Source: Burhinus oedicnemus
Taxonomy: Eukaryota > Chordata > Aves > Charadriiformes > Burhinidae
DNA: 64,000 bases
Direction of reading: 5' to 3'
Assembly (NCBI GenBank): GCA_008921705.1
Contig: VFFE01007631.1
Coordinates: 1,366,106-1,430,105, forward strand
Each line of letters begins with the position of its first letter. The first letter of the stretch is position 1. The notes under the pieces were generated by a model, which did not search any database, was not told the DNA's origin, and worked only from the letters and a program-made list of their open reading frames with translations. The translations under genes were made by a program, and so were the position numbers. Below are positions 34,773 to 48,100 of this stretch, piece after piece.

Positions 34773-37700
34773 GTATGAGACATATCTTTTGGGGTCACAA
34801 TTTTCATTTGTCAGGAACTCAAATGGGCAGAAAGATGAGAGAGTGCCCACATCAAAAGCCAGTGAATTTTATTTGGGAATTAGTCTTATTGATTAAACTT
34901 TCTGCTTCCACAGGTCATTTGGTTTTAGTGTTGATAAGTTTTTTGATACTTCTGTGAATTCTTGTCATTGCTAATAAGCTACCGGATTAGCTGGATCCTA
35001 CTGGATCGATCACAGCTGGTCCCACTCACAGCAGCTCCAAATGCTCCATTTTCTTGTAAATTATTTGTGCCTTCTCCTAGACCAAGAACAATTTTTCTTC
35101 CTATATACCACTGCTACATCTTCTCTCAGAGGAACCTGGCTCAAGGTCACCTGCCTGCCCAATTTACATTACTTATTAAACTCACATACAGCCAAGAATT
35201 TAAAAAAAAAAAAAGGTCACGTTTGTGACAAGTTTTTGGCCATGTAAAGAAGAGTATCGAAAGCTAGACCAGTAAAGTTACAAGTTGTCTTGTGTGCTCT
35301 TCATCTTTACTGTCGCTGTGGTACAGAAACAAGTCTAATTTTGGGATACTTTCACTTTTCCATTCTGGAATTGTGGATATTTCAGGATTCTATATGTAAT
35401 TGTTTTTAAGAGATTCAGGAAAGCATCTAGAAATTTAACTTAGATATGAAATGGGATTCTTATTTTAGATGGTATCTGCAAACTGCATGAAGAAAACTGG
35501 TTTATATTTAAAGTAATGTAGCCCAAACAGCAGGCACTGGAACAGGATGTAGTCTGTGCCTTTAAGCTGTCCTCCTGTGTCTGATGCTACTGTTCTGTTG
35601 CTTACCAGGAGAGCTCTCTGCAGATGTGAGTCACTGTTGTACTTTTATGCCAGGCTCTGTAAAAATATGTCTCACGGTACAGTTCACACTGCCAGCATTC
35701 ACTCTGGAAAACGGAACGTTGTAAGTTCTCTTAATAATAATAGCTAGTTAACTTCAGGCTGATGTCTTGTTCCTAGCTCAGCCACGCAGGTTAGATGGAG
35801 GAGTACAGTTTCTTCCTTGAATCTGCACAGCCATATAACATATGAATAAATCCTGCTTAGTGGGTGGGAGTTACGGAAACGCTTACAAGCAAGTATCCAG
35901 AGAGAAATTTAAAGAAGGAGAAAGTGGTACCCTTTCCCCTTTGTACATGTCAACTCCAATCCAAACCAATGGGACTGGTAGGATGTTTGAAGCCAAGGAA
36001 GCTGCCCTCATTTCTGCTGCCCCGGGCAGCTCCTCTGCTTCTAACAGCCTTTTACAAGGGGAATGCGAGCATTTCCTGAGTGGTAGTTTCTCTGAGGGCT
36101 GCTTATGGAGTAACATGGATTATGCATCACCCTTTACTCAGCGCAATGTCTAAGGGCACCATTCCATTCTGAAACTGCAACAGTAGTCATTAAAAACAAC
36201 AAAACAGAAAGAATGTAGTGTTGCTACTAACCATCATCTAACATGATAACAGTCTGTAATGTACTGTAATTAATACTAATAATCACTAATTAATGCATAT
36301 TTTAAGTGATGGGAAACAATGTCCCTTCAAAATGCTGCTTTGTCAACTGTCTGGCTGTGTCAGTGATTTGACACTGAAAATGCTCGCCAGAAAAAGCACC
36401 TCTGGTCCGTAGCACAACAAATGTCCTGAGGGGCCTGCATAAGTCAGAAGACATTACGTTTCTGCAGTGTCTACGCAAACCTTGAGATCACTTGAAACAG
36501 TAGTAGAAGAAAGACTGTGTGCATTTTATTTTTGCCATGAAGATGCTTTGGGTAATATTCTAATCTTTTACTTCTATTCACCACTTTGCAAATTTGTTCA
36601 GAAATGTTTACAAATAACGGCACTAAAATGTTTCTGAAGCAACATGAATATATAAGCCAGTCATTCTGTCTGAAACACCACAGGTTTTTGCCTAAGCTGG
36701 AGCAAACATTTGATTATATATTTTTTAAAAATATGTATTTATTAATAGGAGAACTTTCTCTTAGGCATTTCTTTCTCCTTACATAGGATAGCCTCTGACC
36801 TGCTTGAGCATGTGTGCTTATTGCTTAAGCGCAGTGTAAATTCTGTACCTTTTCTGCATAGGATTAGTCCCTTCTAGCCCTGCAAAAGCAACACTTTCTA
36901 CTTGTAGAGTTGCAACAGTGTTATGAGTGTGGTATAGCAATTATACCCTAACGTTGCTTGAGACATGAGTGGGGATAGTTGCCCTAAAACCAGTCATCAC
37001 TCCAGGGTGATCGTTTCTTCTCATAAGCAAAAGCCAGTTGGGAACTGTGTATTTTAATCTCAGTTATGCCATTGCAAGAAGTGTGAAATCACTTTACATC
37101 ATTCTGTAGCATGTAGGGTTTACTGTGTGAAGAAGCTTCAGACTTAGATTCAATGCTGTGCTGCCTGGCAGTGAGGAGCATTCTGTCCTAGCAGGGTTTA
37201 GCAATTTATTTAGGACTTACCCAGGTACTGCAGTAGTCACCGACAGCCTCTGATTACTGTCTGGGCAGATGATGCTTGTCATGGGCCATGCTCAAGAGGT
37301 AGTATAATTTCCAAAGCAATAGGAGAAAGTCAACAGATGAGAGGGGCAGGAGTAGTTATTTCATTAGACCTCCAAACTATTGACTTTGTCATCCTGTTTT
37401 GGAAATGCTAACATCACCATAAGCGGTATCACCTGCCCCGACATTAAACAGAGACAGCAATGAGTAGTTAAAATTAGTTCTAGGTGGTTTTTGGAATAGA
37501 AAATTTGTGTGAGAATGGGAAAGGAGATCCTTAGTTGGAAATAGCCTTCCCCAAATGTTTTGGGATATAAAGAGAAAGATGAATCTCCAGCTTATGAACT
37601 CTGGATGTAACCTAGTGGTGTAGGATCTTATAGAACTGGATCTCCAACCCAGAGTGTGTGAAGTGTTAGCATGAGCTTATCAGTAAAGTACTGGAGGGGA

Positions 37701-38447
37701 GGAAAAGCTTTGGGTCTAATCTCACTAGTAAGTGGTTATAATATTATATGTAGGGGGTTCTGTTTTGGTTTGTTTTGGTTTCTTTTTTCATTTATGGTCA
37801 CCAGTTTCTATAGCTTTGTGAACATGCTATAAGCATTTGCTTTCTGTGCATGGATGTTTTCCCCCTTTCACGGTACTGATATACACAAAGGTGTTCAATT
37901 CCTTTGTACCTGAGGAAGCTTTAGTGTGGGCCTCACGACATATCTGCTTTGTCCAGGGCTCCAGTATGGTTGTTTGAGATCTTCAGAGGTTAGGACATCT
38001 CCAGGACAGTTTAAGAGCAGACTATGGCTGAGGAATAATAATTTGCAGTGATCACTGCTAGTCAGTGTCTGTTCCTGGCGTGCAACAGGACTAGGGCATG
38101 GGGCTGAACCTAAAGAGTCCCAGGGGAGCAAGTAATGTATGATAAGGGATGAATTATGCCTGGGAAAAAGCATTAGGAATGTACCTGATTTATATTAATT
38201 ATAGGTAAGCTCAGGGCTGTCACCACAAAGGGATGGTAGACCTGCCAATTTTTGTAGATAGGGTGCTGGAAACTTTGTTCAAGAACACTTGTTCTGTGCA
38301 TAAAATTGAGACTTAAACTTCTTTTAACTACCTGTCACATTTACTAGAAATCCAGACTGGGTTTTATGTTGAGTAGGGGTTGTTTTCTATTCTCTGATTT
38401 CTGTGAAAGGTTAGGTTTTTATAAGGTATTGAAAGTATTCTTAATAG

Positions 38448-38464
38448 AAAAAAAAAAAAAAAAA
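38448..38464. repeat. A17 homopolymer
   Basis: Seventeen consecutive A. It could be the tail of a retroposed copy, but no body of such an element is visible upstream. Confidence 0.9.
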
Positions 38465-40730
38465 GGATTCAAAGTGGGCCAGCCTCTCCTCTCCCTATTT
38501 TTCTCACCTAATCAGTCAACCAGTCTTAGGTGATTGCATCTTAACTATACTCAAGCACACTCCATTTAATCAAGATTAAACTTGCTTTTGAAAGTCGTAA
38601 AAATTAGTCAGTGGAAAACTTAAAAACAGTGTAATTTTTAGTTGCACACTCTATTTACCAACAGCTATAGAAAAGGAATAAAACTGTTTATTAGGCATCA
38701 AAATATATTTGTGAAAGACAAGCTCTTTTCTTTCCAAAGAGTTTTCAGCTCAAGGAAAAGATATAGGTTAGACTGATGGCAAGTGGGAAAACCAGAGACG
38801 TAGCAAAGCAGGGCAGGGGATTTTATGTATGTAAGTCAGTAAAGAAAAAGAAGCTTTTTCAATACAGTTGGAAAGGTGAGTACATGGTCAGCTGCAATAT
38901 GGGTATAAATAAAATGCACAAAGGAAAGGAAATATCATAATACTGAATCCTCTTTTATTAATCATGGTTCTCCTGTTTTTCCCTGTGGCTAAAAAAATGC
39001 ATAGGATCAAAACAATATCCTCAGTAGCAAAAAATAATTCTTCCGTGAGCGGTTGTAGCAATTCAGCATAGGAGCTCTGTTTAATCATTTCTGGGTTTCT
39101 GTAATCATCTAAATTTCTGGAGGTGGGTAAGGCAGGTCAATCAGGCAATGGAGCTCGCTTGGGAGGGCTGGGGACTCTCCCTCCGAGCTCCGAGTCCAGC
39201 AGTGTGCTGCTTTGCAAGCTCAGTCACACCTGAACCCAAGCTGGGAAGTTCTAGTCTCCATCACTGCTCCCACATCTCTAGCTCTTGTTCACCCATAGTG
39301 GCAGGTAGTGGAGAGCCTGGAAGCTCTTGAGAAGGTATTTCCCTTAGGAAGCTGGGGAGCTGAAATACTTCAACACATAATTCCCTTGTAATATTCTGCT
39401 GAACTGAATTTAATAGGAGGCTGGAGGAGGAGAGGGGGGCTTATGTTTTTTCCATGGAAGTTTTGGAAACTTTGTTTGACCAAATCTTTACTCTCAGCAA
39501 AGTAAATTTTGAGTACTTTTGGTAAATATTCAGAAGCACTGCTGTGCCACGGCTTGTCCCAGTGTGGCTGGGTGGTAACCATATAGGTAATCCTGGTAGC
39601 AGCACCGGCTTGGGAGAGAAATACTGTCCTAGTCAGGCTGGTACAGGCTGGCTCTGCACTCCCTGCTACTTTAAATCCCAGGCTAGCTGCTAATAGCCCC
39701 TATTTATCATAAGTGCCTGTGGCTGACATCATCACAGCACTCTGGGTGCAAGTGGAGTTGGTTTCGTTCATGAGAAGTGGAGCATCAGAGAAAGGGCATA
39801 AGCATTTCCTTTTTACTGTATATTTAACGAGGTAGGGAAGACTGGCCAAATGGATATGTATTTTTTACTTTCTTGGTGTATTTACCACATAAACGTCTGA
39901 AGCAGCTTTGAATTTTGTCTGGTGTTTGAATGGTTCAGGCAGAGATTGCTGAGGCTCTGTTTACCACAGCTTAGATATGAAACAGCTGTTATGCTTCTGG
40001 ATTTTTGTAACATTGTTAATATAATTAGGATGTGTACAATTCACTGTTCCAATCTAATTTTGCAAGGATGCTGCATTTGACACTCTGTAGAGAACATCAT
40101 CTTCCTTCTGTACAGTTGAAGTTTATACATCTTTTTCTACCATCTGAATGATTTTCTTGCGTTTTCCTTTGCAGAAACATTTCTTTTTAAAAATTTCATC
40201 TGACAAGAAAGAGCATCCCCAAAACATTCCTTGCTGCATGCACGTTTAAAGGGTTCTCTGTTCAGAAGCAGAAGCCTAATTGTTAGTGAGTCACTTTTAA
40301 TGTCTGATTCTGTTAAATGTACTGCAGATGAGATCTGGGCAAAGATAAAAGGAATTTTAATCCTGAATTCAGGAGAACAACTTTACATTAATAGCTTGAC
40401 CAGGCAAGGGAGGAGACCCTTTCTTGATTTGCACGTGAAGTTATTGTTTTAAAATCTCCTTTGAAAAGAAGAGATTTCACTGTTTAATGTAAACCTCACT
40501 CCAGTTGAGTTTAATTCAGGATAAATGTTTTGGGTTTTTCTCTGCAGGCATAATTTGCTGTTGACACATGTACAATGGTCATAGTGCCGTTATCCTATTT
40601 TTCTTTGTGTCCTTTAATCACCTGCTGATCCAGTGTTTCCTCCATTTTTTCTTCTTGAATAAATAATCACTGACCTCATCTCACCTCTCTGTACACGCTG
40701 CAGGGCAGCTGGAAGGTTTACACGTGGTGC

Positions 40731-40768
40731 TCCTCTCTCCCTCCCCTCTCTCCTCTCCCCGCCCCCAA
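40731..40768. repeat. Pyrimidine-rich tract (C/T)
   Basis: Nearly uninterrupted C/T for almost 40 bases, ending in CCCCGCCCCC. The CCGCCCC core is GC-box-like. Simple sequence is the minimum call; promoter function is not supported by anything nearby. Confidence 0.7.
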
Positions 40769-41049
40769 AGTGCTATGGTCTGAATAGTGGTTAATGAAAT
40801 TTACATATTCATGAACATAAAGTCCTAAGCACAGGAAACCAACATGCAGCGTTGCATTAGTATTACAAGTTCTACAGTTCGTTTTTTTATGTGCAAACCA
40901 TTCTCATAGCTGTGTCCATACTAAAGATTAGTCTTCCAACAATGCTCATGTGCTTTTATGTGCAGAATAATGACAACGTGTGTGTGTGTGTTTTAACACG
41001 CGTCTAATGATCTCAGACTACTTAAAAATGTGAATAAATTTCATAACCC

Positions 41050-41160
41050 TCTCCCATCTATTGTATGAATGAGGTAAACAGCACATTCCTCATTTCACAG
41101 ATGCTGGCAGATGAACTGACTTCTTCATGAACATACAGCAGTTGTGTTGCAGAGCCAAAA
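41050..41160 (-). repeat. MIR-like ancient SINE fragment
   Basis: 'CCTCATTTCACAGATG' (from about 41089), then 'CAGATGAACTGACTTCTTCA', 'ACATACAGCAG' and 'TTGCAGAGCC', follow the order of the reversed MIR core ('ccccattttacagatgagg...actgaggc...gacttgccc...cacacagc...ggcagagcc'). Divergence is high. Confidence 0.4.
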
Positions 41161-41400
41161 ATGTTTCCTCTGTTAACCCAGTCCTTAACAATGAGACCGA
41201 GAGAGAATTTTGCTGGATGTAACATCTTCTGTGGAAGTTTGTACAGAAACTTTGTGGTTGTTCAAGGACATATTAACAGCAGGAGTCTCCTGATTTTCAG
41301 ATTACATCCAGGTCGCATAGGTGAATTGCATGACTGGTATAGAGTGCAAACCTTGAGGGTCCTGTTCTCCAGGCACTCCTTGACTCCGTGTTCTACAAAT

Positions 41401-41525
41401 GGAGCTGAGGGGATCTCAGAAAGTTATTTAGTCCATCTCCTTGTCCCAGGAGAAGTATTCCTGGGAGTGTTTTGTCTCACCTTTTCTTTAGCAGTCTCTT
41501 GAGGGATATACCACAACCTTCATAT
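41401..41525 (-). mobile_element. Ancient CR1 3'-end fragment
   Basis: 'TTTAGTCCATCTCCTTGTCC', 'AAGTATTCCTGGGAGTG', 'TTTGTCTCACCTTTTCTTTA', 'GCAGTCTC' and 'GATATACCACAACCTT' match in order the old amniote CR1 end ('ctagtccatccccctgccc...tttgtctaacctgttcttaaaa..cctcc...gattccacaacct'). It reads as the reverse complement of the element, so the CR1 is on the minus strand. It is much more diverged than the CR1 at 5 kb. Confidence 0.6.
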
Positions 41526-42084
41526 CCCCACTGTCATCATTTACCTAAAAGTCACTTGCTAGAAATGTAAGCCCAGTATTGCTTGTCCTAAGCCAGTACA
41601 CATGGAAAATAGTGTGTTTCCCTTCCTCTGTGCCTTTTTTCTTGTTTTCATGTTTGCACACAGTTATAAGGCCACTCTTCAAGTCTTCTTACAAAATAAT
41701 ATCAGTCCTTCAGTCATTCCTTGGCAGTTTATTTCCAGATCTCTGATCTTTCCTCTTGCTTTTCTTTGGAGTTTCTCTCATTTCAAATTCATGCGGGTGA
41801 CCTCCCTCTTAATCAATGTCCCCAGCAAGATCTTCCACTTTGTCATGGCTTCATCGTGTAGTTTATGACATTAGTATCAGCCAACATATGAACTCCAAAG
41901 CATTCACAACAAAGGAAGATAAAGAATTTCACTTGCTGAATATCATTTTCTGAATTTCATTGACACCCACTTAAGCCCTCCAGTTTTGTTGGTGGATACT
42001 TATTTATATCCTCCTTATGCTTCTGTTCTTCACAGTTCCCTTCTCTGTATAGTTCATCTATTTTGGTCATCCCTTTGTTTTCTG

Positions 42085-42147
42085 ATTATTATTATCATTA
42101 TTACTATTAATGATAATAATAATAATAACTATTACTACTACTACTGT
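42085..42147. repeat. ATT/AAT/ACT trinucleotide repeat with perfect hairpin
   Basis: An ATT-type arm (42085-42100) and an AAT-type arm (42108-42123) are exact reverse complements over 16 bp, with a 7-base loop. An imperfect AAT/ACT run continues to about 42147 (ACTACTACTACTG). Confidence 0.95.
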
Positions 42148-45100
42148 TTTTTGTGTTCTTGATGAAACTTAATTTATACTTGTATGTTAGTACTGACTTT
42201 GCATATTTTTATGATTACCTTATCCTCTTTGACTGTGTCTCTCAATTCAGCTTTATCCATTTGAATATGTCTGACCATAACCTAAGAGCAAGCCAGAAGC
42301 ACATCGTCAATGAGAATGCCATCCGCTGGACAGTAACATTTTCATGCCAGTGCTGCCCTTATGGTATGAACATAAGCAGAAAATCTTCTAAGAACTAATT
42401 CTGAACATCTTTCTTGCACATTTTCACTGTATCTGCTACCATCATCAAAAAACTACACAAACCTAGTGCTGTTTAGTTTCCATTTTGCTGAACCTCAGAG
42501 GATGTGTCTATGCAGAAGAATTGCTTTACTTGAGCTAATGCAGATAGCTTTCACACTGGAGGCACAAATCTAAGCTTTTGGTACAAGAATTCAAATTATC
42601 TGTCCTTAACTTCTTGCTTTCATTGTATTTTAACAGTAAGAATAAAGTTAACATGAGAGTGCTGCACTGTGTTGCAATAACAACTCCCTTTGAATGTGTA
42701 GGCATAGTCTACAGCATTAGGAAAGAGAAATTTCTCTCTGCAGTGTTGTCAATTGTCCCCATCTTTTTGTTAATCATTAATTTTAAAAAAAGGGTATGTT
42801 GCCTGAATCTCCAGAAATAATACTCTAAAATTTTAAAATTTAGCTCTGCATAAAGCCTGCAGGAATTTAACTTTTTCTCTGCAAATATCCTGTTTTTAGC
42901 ACTTACCCAGGTCATCTTCAGTGACAAGTCTACTTGTCCTTTTCCCACTCTTTTATTTCCCCTTTGCTCATGTTCATGCAAAAGGACGGAGGAAAATCAG
43001 TATAAGGCTGATTATCTTTATTTCTCATAATCTAATATGTGATTGTGATTTTATGTAATAATTTGTCTAAGAGCTCTGTTTTTAATTCAGGCTTTGGAAA
43101 ATTTTAGCTAAGTCAAATTAATCTCATGACTGCCACATAAGTGAGCATAGACTCAATGCTGACACAAGGTAACTTTTTAAGCTGAGTCATTTAGTCATAA
43201 CTTTATATCAAGAAAATAGACTGGTTGAAACATTTATCATCTCAAATAGTAAAAAAATACATAGAGCTTCAGCCTTGGTAGTGACATCAGTGGTTATTTA
43301 AAGGCTGGGGTTTTTGGGTTACCATTAATGCAGCTTCCATCAAGTCAACTGAAAGTGTCATACTGGCTCCAGAAAGACTTAAATCAGGCCTATAGGTAAG
43401 AGTATACAGCATATGTATAATTCTTTTACTTTCAGTAAATACATGCCTTTTCTCTCTCTTGCTATATCCCTGAAAGAGGCCAAATATGGAAGATGGTCCT
43501 TTGAAACAGGCAAATACTGGGATTGTAACATGAAAGAGGAATCCTAGAATGCTGGGAGGATATTTTCTTGAATATAAAAATTAATGTATCTTCTAAGCCT
43601 ACCTTCATCATTTTGTTTACTTCTGAGACCAATAATTTGTGGGACTGGTGATCTGAATACTGTCAGGTTAAACATATAGATGAAGGACATTTCTCATCAT
43701 TAGTTCAGCTCAAAAGGATGTGAATTGTAACTACATTTCTAATAATGACATTTGACTGAAGATAGAATATTGTTTCAGCTAAATAAAAGGAAGCACTATC
43801 GTAAAAATGGAAAGCTTTTAAGGGATTAATAAGATTAAAGTTTCTTTTACTTATCAAGGAACCATAAAGAAATTAGAAGAATGCTATTGAAGGGGAAAAT
43901 GTAGTGAAGCACGTAAGAAAATACCTTATCTGATTTTTCAAGTCCTAGAGGCACAAAATGAAAAGTGTAGTGAAAAATAATGGATTTGTAAGAGAGAATA
44001 TTGCACCTCAAACATGGAAATCTACTAGTTAATATCCGATTATACAAGTAGTTCGGACTAGTCCCTGTTTTATGCTTTTGTGCTGCACGTTAGATATCAG
44101 GAGAGGGAGCAGATTGTCCTGTTTTTAAAAATTCAGTGTAGTGTCATATGTGAAAGTTGAGCTCCCTCTCTTCCCTCTTGGAAGCTGTGCTTGTTTCTTT
44201 TATTAGCTGAAAATGAAATAAAATTTAGAATGATACCTTAGTATACAGTAAAATGTGCTCTGACTTCTGGGGAACTTGCTTGATGCTGATACATAAGGAA
44301 TGCCAACGACAGAGGTTAACGATTCCTGACCCTCTCTGTGGAGTATTTCACTCTCTTCATACAAAAGCCAGGGATTTCAGACTTATTCTGGCAGGAGTTT
44401 GGGGGTTTTAAGCCCTTTGCTAGCATATAACGGAATGAGCAGAAACGCCAGCTTCATTGTGTCACCCTCAAAGGAAATTTTTTCCCTGGAGCAGCTGTCA
44501 AGAGAACTAATGAAACACTGCGCATTTGTTAACTAACAGGATTAGTCAATAGTGAGTAACTGTTTTACATGGCATGTGGCAGCTGTCTATGAAAAATCTT
44601 CATTTTTCGACATTGTGGGTATAATAATGTTACTGCTGCTATCGTTGGGGTCAGACTGTTCTCTTTATCTCTTCATCCTCTTGAAGTGGGCAGAGGGAAA
44701 CATGGGCACAGGACAGCTGAGCGGTAGTTGGCATATGATAGTAAGAACTCTGCTGCATCTCTCACTGTTATTTTGCAACTGGTTAGAGGCACAGACAGCT
44801 TAACTGTTGACAATTTACGTGGTTGGGTTTGTAACAGCCGCATTTCTGCTGTCATAACTGAGGACAGCAGATGTTTACATCAACAGGAGAATGTCTGAAA
44901 AATGAAACAAAAGCGTTCCTAACTGCCTAATCAAGAACTTGGTCCTGCAACCAGTGGTATGGATGGGCACATCTCATAGTTCAATGAGAAAAGGCAAGTC
45001 CTCCCTCCTCCTGTTACTCAGCGACAGATAGACAGACTTCCCACAGAGCTCCGGCAGGGGCTGTGTATAATTACAACTCAGCGTTGTTAGCTGCCTGCTA

Positions 45101-48100
45101 ACTGTGTGCCGTGCAGCAGGTTTCTCAGTGGGAACCACCTGAGTCAATGGCTCCCCAAAAGCAAATATTTTGAGTGGCATCCCAGAAGGTGCAGAGGGCA
45201 TGGCCGTGCTGAGCGCTGCAGTGCCCAGTGCTGAACAGGGCAGAACTGCATGGGGCACTGCTGTTCTTCTCATGGAACAGGGGTCTTCCTTTGTGCCAGG
45301 AGAGGAACGTGTCTCACGGTGGGACGCAGACACTACCATGCTGAATTCAGCACGCTCAGCCGGGGAGTGACTTAGGCTGAACTGATGAGAAATTCTAAGA
45401 TAGGGCTGGGGTTTCAATTGTGCTGAAGAGCCAAATGGGATCCTTTCTCCGTTAAGAGCGACAAAATGAAATCACCACTGTAAAGCAGACCCTCACGTCC
45501 TTTCCTTGGAGCCTACAGCAGGGAATCTCTCTTTTTCATTTAAAAACAGGAACAGATGGTGCTGCCCACACCTCCTTCTAATCCCTTTATTCCTTACCCT
45601 TTTTGTGAGCAAACCCGCACGGGACCTGGAGACTTAAACTTGCTTTCTTGCCTCTTGATCTTGATCAAATTCAAACTTAACTCTCACCTCCTCCTGGGAG
45701 ATTCTCCGACCCACCAGGTGTTAAGAAAGTCTGGATAAAGGGGTAGAATCCATCCCTGGCTGGCATGAAAACTGTGCCCCCATGGAGAACAAAATACTGA
45801 ATGACTGCAGAAACAATGTGCAGAACTGTCTTGTGGTTAGAGCGGTTAAGCCTTTTACTAGTTAAGTATAGCAAAGGATTCTGTCTTTAAAGCTAAAAAA
45901 TCATATTCAGCCCCATGAATCGTAAATTATTTTTTTTATAGACAGACGTTTTCAACAAGCAAAAAAGTGTTTCCACCCAACAGCAGGCACTGTCAAGATT
46001 TTAGCACTAGCTAATGTATTGTAATGGGTTCATACAGGAGGAGAGGAATGGATGTATCCCACATCTTCCTGTAATGCTAGGTTGTGGCACACAGTGGGAT
46101 ATGAAAATGGCTATCACATCTGCCTTTCATCAGATGCCGGTCCAATAAATGCTCTGGGAAGCTTAGGAGATATAAGCAGAAAAGAACATCTTAATTTTTA
46201 TATCTTGGTCAAGACTGTGTATGAGGCAGGCCAAAAGGCTATAGCAGACCTGGCTACGCCCAGAAGCAGACTCGTGAGCAACCAATACACTCTAACATAA
46301 ACCCAGGATACATACAAATTTGAAATGCTTCCAGGGTTCAGTGATATCTTGGTAAGACAAATTTCATAATCTGTCAGTATGCAGAGTATGGAAACCAAAG
46401 TCCTGCACATGTTTATGATGTTCTTTTCCAAATCTGCCTTTATTTCCAGTTTTGGCAAACATCTGACTTCGACCATAGACAATGCCAGTTGTATGAAAAT
46501 GTCCTGGTGTCATTTTGAGAGGCCCTGTCCCTTTGACTGCCTCTCAGAAATATTACAAATCAGTGTCCAGATATTGGGAGGTGCAAATCTGAGTGCCTTT
46601 AAAATGCCCTGGAATAAAGTAACATTGAGAAAGGTGTGGTAGAGGCCAAAGCATCTTTATTACACAGTTCAATGACTGCTTGCACATTCCATGTCTTCTG
46701 CCAACTCTATTAGCTACTTGCTCTGAGAAGTAATACATTTGACAAAAAAAAAACCCACACCAAAACAAAAAAAAAAAGAAAAGAAGAAAATACTGTTCCG
46801 TGTTCAAACACCCTACAAATATGCATTTAAATATATTTCTACACAAACTCCATATGTTGACAAGCTTTTATTTGATAAAAAATGGCATTTCCTAATCCTG
46901 TATTTGATTTTCTCTGTTATGGAGTAAATCCAATTGCCTCGATGGGAATAAACCTTGGTAAAAGATGATATTTGTCTTTGTTAATCATGCAGAACACCCA
47001 CAGCTCAAAAAAATACCGAGGTGGAATAATGCAGCCTCAGTATCCATCCTAGCAAATAAATTCTAGATGAAATGGGCCCCATGCTAATAGCCAATCTGAT
47101 CATTTCGTGATGCAGGAAAGCCTACTGAAAAACTTTATAGAGGTGTTCTTGGTTTTTTTTCTTCCTTCAGAGTTCTCTTGCACAGGTTTTTCAACTATCT
47201 TTTCATTTTCAGATTGTGGAGAAATGTTCTTACTCTCCCAGAAGCATATGCCATTTGCAAAGTTCATTGGTGAGCTTTGAGGGTTCCTCAGTTTCCTCAC
47301 AAAGATGACCTAGATACTCCTTCATGCTATCTGGGTCGTTATGGCTTAGCCATGCTACTGGATAGACTTATTCTGCTGGAGCTGCCCTCATGTGAGTTGT
47401 GTCCTACACCTATGAGGTTTTGCCTTTGCCAGAAACTAACCTGCTCGAACAGAAATTTGAAGAACTGTGTTAATGAATAGACTTGCTAACATGTCTTATA
47501 CTTCTCTATGCTGACTGCAAGATCATCTTTAGCATCGGTCTTGGCTGATGTAACTCTTCATATCAGAGCATCTGATCTTATTATCCTAAGGAAAGCAAAG
47601 TCTTAGAGGAGTAACGTTTTCACAAAGGTGAAGATAACACAGGAAAACTAGAGCACCTCTGTACTACTTATTTGCCTGTAGACCATGAATATGTATTTAA
47701 TCCATCTAATCCACCCCCACCCCAGCTCAAGGCAGAAGGGATGATCCATGCATGGAAGGCTTTGGTGGCTTAGCTGGCATCTAAGCTCTGAAGTAAAACT
47801 GTCAAGTTCTGTATATTCCCTTTCCTGGGTCTGGAGGCTTGCTGCAGGCCAGATATTGGTAGGACTGACTCTTACTGCATGTTTTCTCTTTAGAAGTCTC
47901 TCATCCCTCCTTGTAAAATAAATTCATCATGGTTTATAAAGGAAGATTGTAGTCTGAGGATTCTGCTTTTCCTCTTGTCCAGTTAGTAAGCAAATTGACA
48001 ATATTGACTCACACACAGATACAACGAATGCATAACTACCCTTTTTGTCTCCTACTCAACTGCTTTCCTTCTTTTCCCTTTTTAATTCAAATTCAGTTTT

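Larger units (their letters stand above)
34773..41049. other. Unique non-coding DNA
   Basis: Features are limited to simple sequence: A runs at 35202-35214 and 38448-38464, a short (GT)7 at 40978-40991, and a pyrimidine tract at 40731-40768. Open frames up to 103 codons (35842-36153) show no domain. No gene seen. Confidence 0.55.

Noticed and set aside
38190..38215. AG|GTAAGC at TTAATTATAG|GTAAGC, resembling a recursive splice site
   Set aside because: Juxtaposed acceptor/donor motifs like this also occur elsewhere in the window (59508, 870) and are expected by chance. The pyrimidine tract here is poor.
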